A stretch of 64,000 bases of DNA, taken from Lingula anatina. Lineage: Eukaryota > Brachiopoda > Lingulata > Lingulida > Lingulidae. Of the stretch, positions 35,301-41,350 are shown one piece after another (position 1 is the first letter of the stretch; every line of letters starts with the position of its first letter). A program made the translations under genes and the position numbers. The stretch covers positions 85,382 through 149,381 of the forward strand of contig NW_019774180.1 in assembly GCF_001039355.2 (NCBI RefSeq), given 5' to 3'. The notes under the pieces are model-generated. The model was not told the origin of the DNA. It worked only from the letters and a program-made list of their open reading frames with translations, and ran no database searches.

Positions 35301-37480
35301 GGTTTGATTATTGCACATGAGGAGCACAGCTATCCTTGCCATTTTTTTCTTATCGCTAAAATGCTTAACTTCTGCCGTACTAAAATATTACATCTTGCCT
35401 CCAGGCTATAGATGACAGCTGCTGACAACAAGGAGTAAAAAATGCTGAGTAGATATGAGAAATGTACTGATTCGCAAAGATTCACCAAAATCTGAAAAAA
35501 TTGATACACTGAAACAATGGAAATATAAATAGGAAAGACAAAGATTTTTCATTTATCTCACAATCTTCTCTACATCCTGCAAAACCATCCAAGGAAAGGA
35601 AAGCGTAAAAGAACTGTAAAAAACATAAATAAAGAAAAGAAGAAAAAAAACTGGCTGTTTAAAAGTACTCTGGAATACATGCTATTTTTGATATGATCTT
35701 TATGTTGACAATGCATGCATTTGAATAGGAAGTCAGAGTATTACAAGCCAATTTGAACATGGTGAATCTTTCTGAAGGAGTCACTTCCATATGAAGAACA
35801 CTACTCATTATTGTGTGTACCCCTCTCCAGTTTGTCTGTCCTTACTAATTTGTGGCATGCTCTCTTGCTTTGTTCTGTCTGACAGTGAGGAAGGTCCCAG
35901 CAGTGGGCAGGCTTTTAGTAGTCATAGTAGAAGGATGTAACCTCAAGACTCATGGCAACACTGGTAGGCAACTTAATATATTAAATTTATTATTGAGTGA
36001 ATGCCAGTTATTAACATGGTTTGTAATTAGGGGACAAAATGATTTATCAATCCAATGATTAGTTTACACTAATATACCATTCATTGTATGCTCTTATAAA
36101 AGATCATACATTTTATTTGGAATTTTTGTAATACTCATATTTTAATGATTATGGTTAGCAGATTTTAAATTGATTTCCAGCAGTTAAGAATAATCTAGTT
36201 CTGAAGATTGAATTATAAATTAATGAATAGTCAAAACATTAGTTCACTTTTATATGTGTGTAATGCTTGACCTTGTGTCTCATTTGATTAAATTTGCTAG
36301 TGTTTGCACAACCTCTTATAGCAAATTTTCAAAAAGAAATTAAACACATAAAGTCAGTGAAAATAATAAAAGGTACAGGTTTCCTAAATAAAATTTTTAG
36401 TTTTTTTAAAAGCAGATTCACCTTTGTAGTAACTTTAAAAAAGGAAAATGTCCATTACAGAAAGGTTATAAGATTAATATTCCGATTCCTAGGCAAGAGT
36501 GACCCCTACTGTGAGGTGAGCATGGGTTCTCAGGAACACAAGACGAAAGTGATCAACAGCACCCTAAATCCCAAGTGGAACTCCTCCATGCAGTTCACGG
36601 TGAAGGATGTCAAGGAGGATGTGCTGTGTATCACGGTGTTTGACAGAGATTTGTTCACACCAAATGGTGAGAAAATGGTGTGTGTGTGTGGTGTGTGTGT
36701 GTGTGTGTGTTAAAGGTACATTGACAATCATCAAGGGGGGTGTCTCTAAGATGGACACCCAGCAAATGAGCTGCATAAACCAAGATGATATAACAAATTA
36801 TGCTGGCTTTTAGTTTAATTTAGTCTTCCAGGTCCAGTTTCACAATGAAAGTCAGAAGTTGGTCTTAATTTTAAGACAAAAACTTTGTTTTATTTCAGGA
36901 CAGGTTTCGATCTGCATTAGTTCACTAAAAGAAAGTAACTATCAGACTTAAAAGTTATTTACTTTTTGTAAAACAGATTCAATATCCCCATTACATGGGC
37001 TGTTACTTTTTTTTAAGTACAAAGAAATTTTGGGTCTTAAATTGTTGGTCAAATTTAGTCAAGTTCTTTTTGGGACAGATCCCCCTGAATGAATCTTAGT
37101 GTGGTTGATTAAGTTGCATTTTACCCTACAGACTATGATCACTTAGTGAATCTGTGGAAAATCATACACAATTTCACTCACAGGATGTAAGTAGATCAAT
37201 AATCAGCATGTTTTCAAATATATGCTTGTGGTGTTTTAGTATGTCTATTTGATATGCAATACTAACAATACATTGTGTATGAAGTCTGATTGATATGACA
37301 GTTTCATTCAGATTTTTTTATCTTATAGACTTCTTAGGAAGGACAGAGATAAGGATAGCAGACATCTTGAAAGAAAACAAAGAAAAGAAAGGTCCAGTCA
37401 CCAAAAGGCTTCTGCTCCATGAAGTGGAGAAGGGAGAAGTTGTTGTCAAGTTAGATATTCAACTTTTTGAGTCCAGCTAG
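450..37480 (+). CDS. ITSN1: Intersectin, long isoform (EH-EH-coiled coil-5xSH3-DH-PH-C2)
   Basis: Endocytic and signalling scaffold linking clathrin-coat proteins, dynamin and Cdc42 activation. I joined exons by hand: 450-468, 2375-2470, 2987-3050, 3554-3786, 4077-4157, 4636-4723, 4950-5059, 5267-5330, 5664-5875, 6610-6726, 10743-10766, 11480-11497, 11750-11900, 13990-14101, 14380-14529, 14758-14986, 15279-15418, 15599-15774, 15912-15991, 16181-16426, 16632-16723, 17038-17183, 17496-17607, 19335-19493, 19907-19974, 20131-20249, 20615-20787, 21261-21332, 21939-21969, 23573-23694, 23884-24049, 24402-24617, 28371-28492, 28956-29062, 29306-29378, 30279-30386, 30780-30878, 31161-31328, 31618-31689, 31958-32098, 32354-32475, 32736-32818, one of 33646-33726/34440-34520/35886-35963, 36493-36666, 37329-37480. 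The frame stays open to TAG, giving 1795 aa (human ITSN1-L is about 1721). Extra exon copies at 7216-10061, 12467-13624, 18392-18503 and 21990-23344 are treated as assembly duplicates. ITSN1 versus ITSN2 cannot be distinguished; invertebrates usually have one gene. Confidence 0.95.
607..858. mobile_element. MITE family 1, copy 1
   Basis: About 252 bp with long inverted ends: left GACCCCATTCCTATAAACAC, right complement GGCCTCATTCCCAGAAAC, and inner ACTCCTGAGTGCAATCAGCTT-like arms. Flanks TGA and TTA could be a degraded 3-bp duplication. Other copies: 42825-43062 and 61046-61277. Confidence 0.75.
1412..1636. mobile_element. MITE family 2, copy 1
   Basis: 225 bp; inverted ends GGGTGCATTCCC / GGGAATGGGGTC, containing GATCGATC-rich arms and CCTAACTCCCTGGGGGTTCA. 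Flanked by TAT on both sides. The tips resemble family 1, the interior differs. Related copy at 51485-51699. Confidence 0.72.
2167..2233. repeat. GT microsatellite
   Basis: Uninterrupted GT repeat, about 33 units, 140 bp before intersectin exon 2. Confidence 0.95.
4077..5875 (+). CDS. ITSN1: Intersectin EH1-EH2 linker and EH2 domain
   Basis: Exons 4077-4157 and 4636-4723 encode a low-complexity Pro/Gly/Ala linker. Exons 4950-5059, 5267-5330 and 5664-5875 encode EH2, from about E203-W204 to P290. The EF-hand loop lies at D256-x-D258-x-D260-G to E267 in the motif [15 protein letters not shown]252 is split over the junction, exactly as W60 is in EH1, so the two EH domains share an intron position; this supports an old internal duplication. 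EH2 is followed by [12 protein letters not shown], the family's typical exit. A second copy of the last two EH2 exons lies at 7216-7279 and 7615-7826 (see the duplicated block). Confidence 0.92.
5195..7120 (+). repeat. Duplicated block 1, first copy (EH2 region)
   Basis: Near-identical to 7145-10490, separated by a single N at 7125. It includes the exons at 5267, 5664 and 6610. It lacks the 1375-bp hAT element carried by the second copy and differs by scattered SNPs and small indels, so the two look like alternative haplotypes. Confidence 0.85.
6202..6360. mobile_element. MITE family 3 (GGGCCTGTTCAGA ends)
   Basis: 159 bp, GGGCCTGTTCAGA to TCTGAACAGGCCC, with TTA on each side (6199-6201, 6361-6363). 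Present in both copies of duplicated block 1 (second at 9537-9695), so the insertion predates the split. Confidence 0.82.
6610..11497 (+). CDS. ITSN1: Intersectin EH2-to-coiled-coil linker: three symmetric small exons
   Basis: Exons 6610-6726 (117 nt), 10743-10766 (24 nt) and 11480-11497 (18 nt) all begin and end in phase 1 and are multiples of three, so each can be skipped without a frameshift. The first encodes a [13 protein letters not shown] segment. DLLGGF resembles a clathrin-box-like or DLL motif, but I would not assert binding. The second encodes about DEGTDLSA, the third SAPAAP. The 18-nt microexon has a TAGCAG tandem acceptor and could also start at 11483 (15 nt). Both microexons occur again at 12467-12490 and 13204-13221, and the 117-nt exon at 9945-10061. 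Confidence 0.75.
7125..7125. other. Single-N contig join
   Basis: Isolated N at the border of duplicated block 1. Others are at 18218, 21988, 40326, 47769 and 50452, each next to a duplicated segment. Confidence 0.9.
7988..9362 (+). mobile_element. hAT-superfamily transposon, degenerate, 5-bp target duplication
   Basis: Terminal inverted repeats CAGCGTTCGAAATTAAC and GTTAATTTCGAACACTG, flanked by direct repeats GTATG (7983-7987 and 9363-9367). The other copy of this locus (around 6030) has the site empty, with one GTATG. Near the right end (about 9006-9215, + strand) an open stretch reads [22 protein letters not shown] and PAVNRWW, which looks like the C-terminal dimerisation region of hAT transposases (ZNF862-like). 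The rest of the transposase is missing, so it is non-autonomous. Inner copies of a GTTGCCTCC motif extend the inverted ends to roughly 80 imperfect bases. Confidence 0.82.
8812..8940. repeat. Hairpin nested in the hAT element
   Basis: Inverted arms of about 38 bp containing GGCTAACTCTAAGGTAATTT and its complement (about 8819-8850 and 8905-8935), with a loop of about 55 bp. Possibly a small MITE inserted in the hAT element, or an internal foldback. Confidence 0.7.
9537..9695. mobile_element. MITE family 3, copy in duplicated block
   Basis: Same element and TTA flanks as 6202-6360, with a few substitutions. Confidence 0.8.
10554..12060 (+). repeat. Duplicated block 2, first copy (microexons and first coiled-coil exon)
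   Basis: 1507 bp, ending exactly at the N gap. Its second copy is 12278-13784, also 1507 bp, with only about two substitutions seen (for example G/A near 11519 versus 13243). Contains exons 10743, 11480 and 11750. Confidence 0.88.
11750..15991 (+). CDS. ITSN1: Intersectin central coiled-coil region
   Basis: Exons 11750-11900 (duplicate 13474-13624), 13990-14101, 14380-14529, 14758-14986, 15279-15418, 15599-15774 and 15912-15991 encode residues about 376-721. The block opens with [15 protein letters not shown], the conserved start of this region, followed by long Glu/Lys/Arg/Gln-rich heptad sequence including [13 protein letters not shown]. In intersectins this segment oligomerises and binds Eps15 and SNAP-25-type partners. 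Frames agree at every junction only if a single copy of the 151-nt exon is used. The last exon ends AGAAAG followed by GCAAGC, so the intron 15992-16180 uses a GC donor. Confidence 0.92.
12061..12277. other. 217-N assembly gap
   Basis: Run of N. The sequence on its left repeats on its right for 1507 bp, so the two contig ends overlap and the gap is probably not real. Confidence 0.95.
12278..13784 (+). repeat. Duplicated block 2, second copy
   Basis: Exon copies 12467-12490, 13204-13221 and 13474-13624. Including both copies would add 193 nt and shift the intersectin frame, which argues against a real exon duplication. Confidence 0.88.
13746..13913. mobile_element. hAT-type MITE with CAGGGGCGGAT ends
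   Basis: 168 bp between CAGGGGCGGATTTAGG and its imperfect complement ending GGATCCACCCCTG, flanked by GTATT direct repeats (13741-13745, 13914-13918). CAGGGGCGGATCCAG ends are typical of hAT-derived MITEs. The truncated first copy begins at 12022 and is cut by the N gap at 12061. Confidence 0.75.
16181..16426 (+). CDS. ITSN1: Intersectin exon with repeated W-x-x-A-F motifs
   Basis: Residues about 722-803. After the coiled coil ends, the exon encodes FDAF (745-748), then WGDAF (760-764), WGSAF (778-782) and WADAF (793-797), each preceded by polar residues; the first two W repeats are followed by G-x-Q-S-Q. Vertebrate intersectin carries WADF/WDAW-type AP2-appendage motifs between SH3A and SH3B; here the Trp-Phe repeats lie before SH3A. 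Adaptor binding is inference. A second donor at 16414 (TTCAG then GTAACC) is in the same phase and would drop four residues. Confidence 0.88.
16632..17607 (+). CDS. ITSN1: Intersectin SH3A domain and linker
   Basis: Exons 16632-16723 and 17038-17183 encode SH3A, residues about 811-866: [14 protein letters not shown], then GDIVQ, then GEPGW and GWFPEAYV. Signature residues (ALY, acidic RT loop, Trp, Pro, Tyr) are present. SH3A binds dynamin, synaptojanin and Sos-type proline-rich partners in known intersectins. The junction between the exons is phase 0 after VQ, the position where vertebrate ITSN1 carries its neuronal microexon; I see no equivalent microexon here. Exon 17496-17607 (112 nt) encodes a Ser/Thr/Gln-rich linker. 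It is repeated at 18392-18503 with an Ala-to-Val difference near its end. Confidence 0.92.
17228..17985 (+). repeat. Duplicated block 3, first copy (SH3A-B linker)
   Basis: Matches 18219-18886. It contains exon 17496-17607. It runs directly into a palindrome-ended element at 17986, whereas the other copy continues into ordinary intron at the same point. Confidence 0.85.
17986..18217 (+). mobile_element. Pearl-like / Helitron-like element, truncated at an N
   Basis: Begins with a 30-bp palindrome (17985-18014; arms TATGTACAGACACA and complement, 2-bp centre), then ATTGCCATCACCTGCGTC, a GCCGAT microsatellite (about 18045-18070) and part of a core unit ending GGCCATTATTGTAGAAGTTA before the N at 18218. 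The same end occurs inverted at 41161. The other haplotype copy lacks it after 18886. Confidence 0.7.
18219..18886 (+). repeat. Duplicated block 3, second copy
   Basis: Begins right after the N at 18218. It lacks about 100 bp present in the first copy (17269-17372 region) and has an exon copy 18392-18503 with one amino-acid change. Confidence 0.85.
19335..20249 (+). CDS. ITSN1: Intersectin SH3B domain and linker
   Basis: Exon 19335-19493 starts with four Gln codons and encodes [18 protein letters not shown] and [18 protein letters not shown], almost the same as vertebrate SH3B. Exon 19907-19974 completes it with [11 protein letters not shown]. The domain covers residues about 932-985. The acceptor is CTTTTCAG followed by CAGCAGCAG, so alternative use of later CAGs could remove one or more Gln. 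Exon 20131-20249 encodes a Ser/Pro-rich linker. A GA microsatellite lies just beyond its donor. Confidence 0.92.
20279..20315. repeat. GA microsatellite
   Basis: GA repeat 30 bp after an intersectin donor site. Confidence 0.9.
20614..21987 (+). repeat. Duplicated block 4, first copy (SH3C)
   Basis: 1374 bp, ending at the N at 21988. The second copy 21989-23362 has the same length, and I see no differences. This is more like overlapping ends of the same contig than a diverged haplotype. Confidence 0.9.
20615..21969 (+). CDS. ITSN1: Intersectin SH3C domain plus cassette-type linker exons
   Basis: Exon 20615-20787 (173 nt) encodes the whole SH3C, residues about 1037-1089: [28 protein letters not shown] and [10 protein letters not shown]. 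Exon 21261-21332 (72 nt, phase 0-0) encodes a linker containing [19 protein letters not shown] and is frame-neutral, so it may be a cassette. Exon 21939-21969 is only 31 nt ([10 protein letters not shown]). All three occur again at 21990-22162, 22636-22707 and 23314-23344, with no indel over 1374 bp, immediately after a single N at 21988. I treat the second set as an assembly duplicate, not a sixth SH3. Confidence 0.92.
21989..23362 (+). repeat. Duplicated block 4, second copy (SH3C)
   Basis: Exon copies 21990-22162, 22636-22707 and 23314-23344 (276 nt, frame-neutral). A gene model using both sets would falsely show six SH3 domains. Confidence 0.9.
23573..24049 (+). CDS. ITSN1: Intersectin SH3D domain
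   Basis: Exons 23573-23694 and 23884-24049. SH3D covers about residues 1129-1187: [37 protein letters not shown], then [19 protein letters not shown], which matches the family closely, including the basic insert before GWFPANY. It is followed by a Ser/Thr/Pro-rich linker ending [11 protein letters not shown]3D is one of the low-affinity, inhibitory or Cbl-type SH3s in vertebrates; no such specificity can be read directly here. Confidence 0.93.
24402..24617 (+). CDS. ITSN1: Intersectin SH3E domain
   Basis: A single 216-nt exon encodes SH3E, residues about 1227-1283: [18 protein letters not shown], then [20 protein letters not shown]. In vertebrate long isoforms SH3E contacts and inhibits the adjacent DH domain and binds N-WASP. 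The exon ends in phase 1 on a lone T, which sets up two outcomes. Joined to 25065 it makes TGA, a stop (short isoform, 1295 aa). Joined to 28371 it makes TGG and runs on into the DH domain. An unspliced transcript would also stop three codons later. Confidence 0.93.
25065..27750 (+). other. ITSN1: Probable alternative last exon / 3' UTR of short intersectin
   Basis: A strong pyrimidine tract and TTTGCTGTAG end at 25064; splicing of the SH3E exon (ending in T) to GACC at 25065 creates an in-frame TGA at once. The following 2.7 kb has no convincing coding exon and ends near AATAAA at 27731-27736. Position and layout match the short (ITSN-S) isoform, which stops after SH3E. Inside are a G-run tract (26826-26853) and copies of a 17-bp motif in both orientations (25630-25765). 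RNA evidence is not available, so this is inferred from splice and poly(A) signals. Confidence 0.6.
26826..26853 (+). other. G-run tract, potential G-quadruplex
   Basis: Five G runs (GGGG, GGG, GGGG, GGGGG, GGGGGGG) separated by one or two bases, on the sense strand of the putative short-intersectin 3' UTR. Confidence 0.75.
28371..31328 (+). CDS. ITSN1: Intersectin DH (RhoGEF) domain
   Basis: Exons 28371-28492, 28956-29062, 29306-29378, 30279-30386, 30780-30878 and 31161-31328 encode residues about 1296-1521. Recognisable blocks are [68 protein letters not shown] and [16 protein letters not shown]. The [13 protein letters not shown] helix is the conserved core of Dbl-type DH domains. In vertebrates this domain is a Cdc42 exchange factor. 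Intron 28493-28955 contains a large palindromic MITE; intron 29379-30278 contains a CpG-richer stretch of unknown nature. Confidence 0.94.
28620..28873. mobile_element. Long palindromic MITE in intersectin DH intron
   Basis: 254 bp in which both arms of about 105 bp are inverted copies, from GGCTTCGTTTACATGCAATG to its complement; the centre is about 40 bp. Flanked by TTT on both sides (28617-28619, 28874-28876). GC- and CpG-rich inner arms contrast with the AT-rich intron. Confidence 0.85.
31618..32818 (+). CDS. ITSN1: Intersectin PH domain
   Basis: Exons 31618-31689, 31958-32098, 32354-32475 and 32736-32818 encode residues about 1522-1660: [50 protein letters not shown] and a C-terminal helix [20 protein letters not shown] follows DH directly, as in all Dbl-family exchange factors, and assists membrane targeting. 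The last exon ends in phase 1 with a T and is compatible with each of the three downstream alternative C2 exons. Confidence 0.94.
33326..33435. repeat. Small inverted-repeat element
   Basis: Perfect 13-bp inverted ends AGTGAATCTGTCA / TGACAGATTCACT, 110 bp apart, in the intron before exon A. No clear target duplication; possibly an MITE. Confidence 0.45.
33646..33726 (+). CDS. ITSN1: Intersectin alternative C2 exon A
   Basis: 81 nt, phase 1-1, with acceptor CACTAG and donor GG-GTAAGG. It encodes [20 protein letters not shown] followed by LMACKEG, which is the first beta strand and loop 1 of the C2 domain. VGRLL and EGxNL are shared with exons B and C, but the rest is well diverged at both DNA and protein level. 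The position six residues before the conserved Asp of SDPY is Cys, not the Asp expected in calcium-binding C2 domains, and the loop is one residue shorter than in B and C. A TA-rich microsatellite follows at about 33787-33838. Confidence 0.85.
33787..33838. repeat. TA-rich microsatellite
   Basis: Interrupted TA tract including GATATATATA blocks, between alternative C2 exons A and B. Confidence 0.85.
34440..34520 (+). CDS. ITSN1: Intersectin alternative C2 exon B (carries Asp calcium ligand)
   Basis: 81 nt when the second AG of CAGTAG is used (start 34440; 84 nt from 34437 would also stay in frame). It encodes [20 protein letters not shown] then VASDANG. The Asp in ASDANG lies exactly six residues before the Asp of SDPY in the next exon, the spacing of loop 1 in synaptotagmin and PKC C2 domains. 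Together with loop 3 in the downstream exons this completes the canonical five-Asp calcium site. It is the only one of the three alternatives that does so. Confidence 0.85.
34922..35265. mobile_element. MITE between alternative C2 exons B and C
   Basis: 344 bp with inverted ends GGCCACCTTTTT and AAAAAGGTGGCC, extended by TGTTTTACAA in both arms, and TTA flanks on both sides (34919-34921, 35266-35268). PIF/Harbinger-like by its TTA duplication. Confidence 0.8.
35886..35963 (+). CDS. ITSN1: Intersectin alternative C2 exon C
   Basis: 78 nt, phase 1-1, after acceptor TCTGACAG, donor CTG-GTAGGC. It encodes [20 protein letters not shown] then THGNTG. VGRLL and VEGxNL align with exons A and B. The loop-1 ligand position is Gly, so like A it does not complete the calcium site. 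It would give a 1794-aa protein. It lies 1.4 kb after exon B, with an MITE (34922-35265) in between. Confidence 0.83.
36493..37480 (+). CDS. ITSN1: Intersectin shared C2 exons and stop codon
   Basis: Exon 36493-36666 encodes [20 protein letters not shown] through [13 protein letters not shown], and 37329-37480 begins [14 protein letters not shown] and ends IQLFESS with TAG at 37478-37480. Loop 1 has the Asp of SDPY. Loop 3 reads D-x-D-x5-D (DRDLFTPND), which matches the spacing of calcium-binding C2 domains; vertebrate intersectins have degenerate residues at several of these sites. A GT microsatellite follows the first donor (about 36678-36712). Confidence 0.93.
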
Positions 37481-38670
37481 CCACAAAAGTATGACTGTGT
37501 ATAAAGATTTCAAATAACAAAATGACAGTGAAAAAATTTACTCCTTTTTGTGTAGTTTCATATGTATATCTAAAACTGAAACTGTGGCCCTGAAAGCTAA
37601 CCATTGTATGACACTGTAAAATGACTAATTTAAAATCAAATTTATTTTTGTGTAAACACAAATGTCAAATTTAAGCGCTGACATAAATATTCACCAAAAA
37701 CATATTTTCTTGAATACTTTATCATTAATATTGATCATTATGGATAAATGGTAAAATCTTGTGTTTTATAACTTGTAAGATCTACATTTTTGGTGAGAAA
37801 TCCTCAGCGTTTACAACATTTTGCCTTCAAAATGTGTTAAAGCAAAGCTAGATTAATCAGTGGCATCAATGAAACTTATGTATCGTAGCCTTTTCTGTCT
37901 TCTAATGCTCAACTCTTCTCATTCCTTTGGCTGTTTGTGTTGTCACGCATAAACTCTTCATGTCACCAATTTTTTGTCAAATGATATTTTTTATAATTGC
38001 TTCTTGGACTGCTGTGATTGATGTACATGTTTACATATATGTTCAAATCCTCGCTTTTCTCACTGCCATACTGTGTCACATTTTGGTGTTCTCACCTTTT
38101 TATCCCTTTGTATGTTTGTTTTCCCTTTTGTCACTTTTATTCAGAGACATTCTGAATGGTTTAAAGATGTTAACTGAAGAAGAGCTTACTGTAAAGATAA
38201 AGAAGTCTGTATATTAACTGTTTGTTTACTTGAAGGTATGTGCATGTACACACAAATGCACAGGCACATTTCCCATGCCACAAAATTATCTGTATGTTAT
38301 GTTAATAAGTGAGACAATGTATGTTATGTTAATAAGTGAGACAATGTACTAATGGTAGCATTAGATTCAGTAGAAAATCATTTAATCATTCCAGTGAGAG
38401 TCATCAAGTGTTATACCTCAGTCTAAAGAATTGCGCAGATGTGAGGGTAAATGATTGTGCCATGAAAGATTCTGTAAACCTCTCTTCTACGAGATGTTTT
38501 ATTTATATCCTCTTATTCTGTATATGAGAGGTGTATTAAAGAGGACAAGTGGTGCTGAAACGATGAGAAGTTACACATCCAAGGGAACTGTTACTATTAA
38601 GTGCGCAATTGCTTGCCAATATTCAACTTCATGAGATATTAATTTAAAATAAATGTTATTAGACTGACTA
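37481..38670 (+). other. ITSN1: Intersectin long-isoform 3' UTR (likely)
   Basis: AT-rich sequence without a supported exon follows the TAG. A candidate poly(A) signal AATAAA is at 38648-38653; other sites are possible. A perfect 27-bp tandem duplication lies at 38291-38344. Confidence 0.5.
38291..38344 (+). repeat. 27-bp perfect tandem duplication
   Basis: The unit TGTATGTTATGTTAATAAGT plus seven more bases occurs twice in a row in the intersectin 3' UTR. Confidence 0.9.
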
Positions 38671-40137
38671 TTGTAATGGATTCTGTGTAAATACATATGG
38701 GTCATTCCACAAAAAGTGGCTCTCAAGGAACTGCCAATTATTCCTTAATTTTGTGTTATAATATATTTGCATAACTGTTTTGAACTGCTTTTTAATGACT
38801 TATTTTTTCTATGTTGGAGGGTACAAAAGTATTAAATGGTGAAAAATAATGAGACAAATCAGAATTATGCAAATTATACTCAAAATGAAGGTGAACTGGC
38901 ATTCATCAGAGTCAGTTTTTTGTAAACCGTATTAATTTAGTACTTGTTTAAGAGCATAGATAAATAACCTTAGGCCAAGGGGGTAAGAAATTGTCACAAA
39001 TTACTCTATGAATCATGTTTTACTTCCTCTTCTGAAGTTTATCTGTCTAAAATGCGTTTCACCTTGTACTCATTAGTTTTCTGAGCCATTTCTTGAATTT
39101 TGGTGCTCCTCGAAATTGATTAGCATATCTTGCCATAGCAATTCACAAGCCTCCATGCTTGATCTCAAATGCTGATGTTCTTTAGTGCATATTATTAAGT
39201 TCAAAATGTTTTAGATATTATGGTTATAATTCACAAAACTACACTATACAATTTACAGTGAATCCTATACTATAACCATATATAATTTGCCCATCTTATA
39301 TCTGTCATGCTTTGGTTGTAAAATGATTCTCTCAGAACCTTGACATAAGCACAACAACATATTCTTGAAGACCATAGTATTTTCAGAATATATTGAGTGC
39401 AAAATTCTCACATTTGTTGTAGTGTTAGCATTTTGAGGACTACCAAAGAATTCTTGTGTAAAGTGGTAAAAATATTGTTAAAATCTAGTGGGTAATTTTG
39501 TAAAACCTATAAAGTTAGAACAAAATTAAACATTATATGGTGATCAGACAAAGCAAGAGGTTGAAAAGATGAAAAGCAAACTCCCCTGAGATGGGGAAGG
39601 AGATGTAAAAGAAAATATTATTTTACAGTAATAAATAAATTATTGGAACAAACATTAAAGAAAGTGATTTGTTAACTTTCTCTTTGAAAATAAACTTTTT
39701 ATAAGCACTGTTGCCTTGTAACATCAAGACTAAGGACAGCTGTCCAAAATATCTATGCACCCAATACAATTTGAGCAGAGAAAACTGACAGGAGTCTCTT
39801 GTTTGGTATCTCTGAGGACAACACAAGGACTCCATTTCACTTTTTAGTGAAATTAATTACCTACTCTGCTGTAGACGAGACCTTTGAGGATGCCCATAGG
39901 GCTTTTCTTACGAAGGTGCTAGTGCAAATAAAAAATGTCAAAGGTGATGGATCATTTGGGGTTTTTATGAATTTAAAAGCGACATTGCACCTTATTTTTG
40001 TTACCTTGACACCACGATATCTAAAGCCCCATAAAGGTCTGTGGCTTGACAAGTGTATCACAGCATACTTTCTGGCTTTTGTTTTTACATGCATTTTAGG
40101 GGCTGAATAAAATTTCTTGTAATCCAATAAAAATAAT

Positions 40138-41350
40138 ATAAAAAAGTGTCTGAAATAAATAATTAAATGGGCATGATTCATTGTCATATGATTTGAAAAT
40201 CAACCTAATATGCAATTTTAATTCGTTGAAGTATCTAGACAAATAACCCCAAAACGGAAATTTACACCGAATCTTTTATTACTGCCTAATATTTAAAAAA
40301 TAAACTTTTTTCAGTAAGCTCTACANGAAAAATATCAATAGAGCAGTGTTAAATGTCCAATTTCCTCCATTCTGAGATTCTCAACATAGTGAATGATTGA
40401 ATCTGACAAACTGAAATGATTTGAGTTTACTTCCATTTTTGACACTTTATTACACAATACAAGATATTAAGTTTACCATCATTTTTACATAATCAACTAA
40501 CAATGTTGTAAAGATGCAGGAAATGTCAAACAAACACTTTTACGTATCTAATTAGTTAAATAATAAGGCTATTAACATGCCTAAGAACTGAATCTGAGGA
40601 AATGTGAAAAAAACAGCATAACGTCTAAAATAATGGCCCGATTATGCTGATTTTTGAACTCAACCTGCATTTTAGCAGGATTGACCACTCCTGTAGGTTT
40701 AATGACAATTGGCCTGTTTTTCTTATATTGTGTTTACAGTGTTGCATATATGCTGAAAAGTGGAAAACAAGCATAACTACTAAAATAGTGGCCCGATCAT
40801 GCCGATTTTAAAACTTGACCTGCGTTTTAGTAAGATTGATTACTCCTGTGAGTTTCATGACAACAGACCTAACGGTTTTCCTTAAAATGTGTTTACAGGG
40901 TTGCATATATGCTGAAAAGTGAAAAAACAGCATAACTTCTACTATAATGGCCCGATCATGCTGATTTTCGAACTTGACCTGCGTTTTATGAATATTCATC
41001 AGCTCTGTAAATATAAAAGCAAAAAATAAAACTGTGTTCCACTTATCGTGTTTACAAGGAAAGTGCACGGCATCGGCATCGCCATCGCCATCGGCATCGC
41101 CATCGGCGACGACAGACGCAGGTGATGGCAATATGTACAGACACATCTGTGTCTGTACATAATAAAAAAGTGTCTGAAATAAATAATTAAATGGGCATGA
41201 TTCATTGTCATATGATTTGAAAATCAACCTAATATGCAATTTTAATTCGTTGAAGTATCTAGACAAATAACCCCAAAACGGAAATTTACACCGAATCTTT
41301 TATTACTGCCTAATATTAAAAAAAATAAACTTTTTTCAGTAAGCTCTACA
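40138..41350. repeat. Duplicated block 6 (188 bp, twice) around a repeat element
   Basis: 40138-40325 and 41162-41350 are nearly identical. The first ends at a single N (40326); the second starts directly at the end of the pearl-like element. This is the same pattern as the other N joins. Confidence 0.8.
40600..41161 (-). mobile_element. Pearl-like / Helitron-like element with three core repeats
   Basis: Three tandem core units starting at 40615, 40770 and 40929 (period 155-159 bp), each with an AGCATAAC...GGCCCGAT motif; then a spacer, an ATCGGC/GCCATC microsatellite (41068-41108) and the terminal 30-bp palindrome (41132-41161). Core repeats of about 160 bp plus microsatellite resemble the bivalve pearl family. 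The outer left boundary is uncertain because of the N at 40326. Confidence 0.7.

Noticed and set aside
36294-36713. Long open frame of 139 codons
   Set aside because: Only the part from 36493 to 36666 is the C2 exon; the rest is intron read-through, including a GT microsatellite.
37132-37186. Possible extra exon between the two last intersectin exons
   Set aside because: It has an acceptor and a GTAAGT donor, but its 55 nt would shift the frame and replace the conserved C2 end by a short tail with an early stop. It shows no similarity to C2 sequence.
39799-40187. Open frames on both strands in the intergenic region
   Set aside because: No recognisable protein and no splice or UTR context; overlaps duplicated, repeat-associated sequence.
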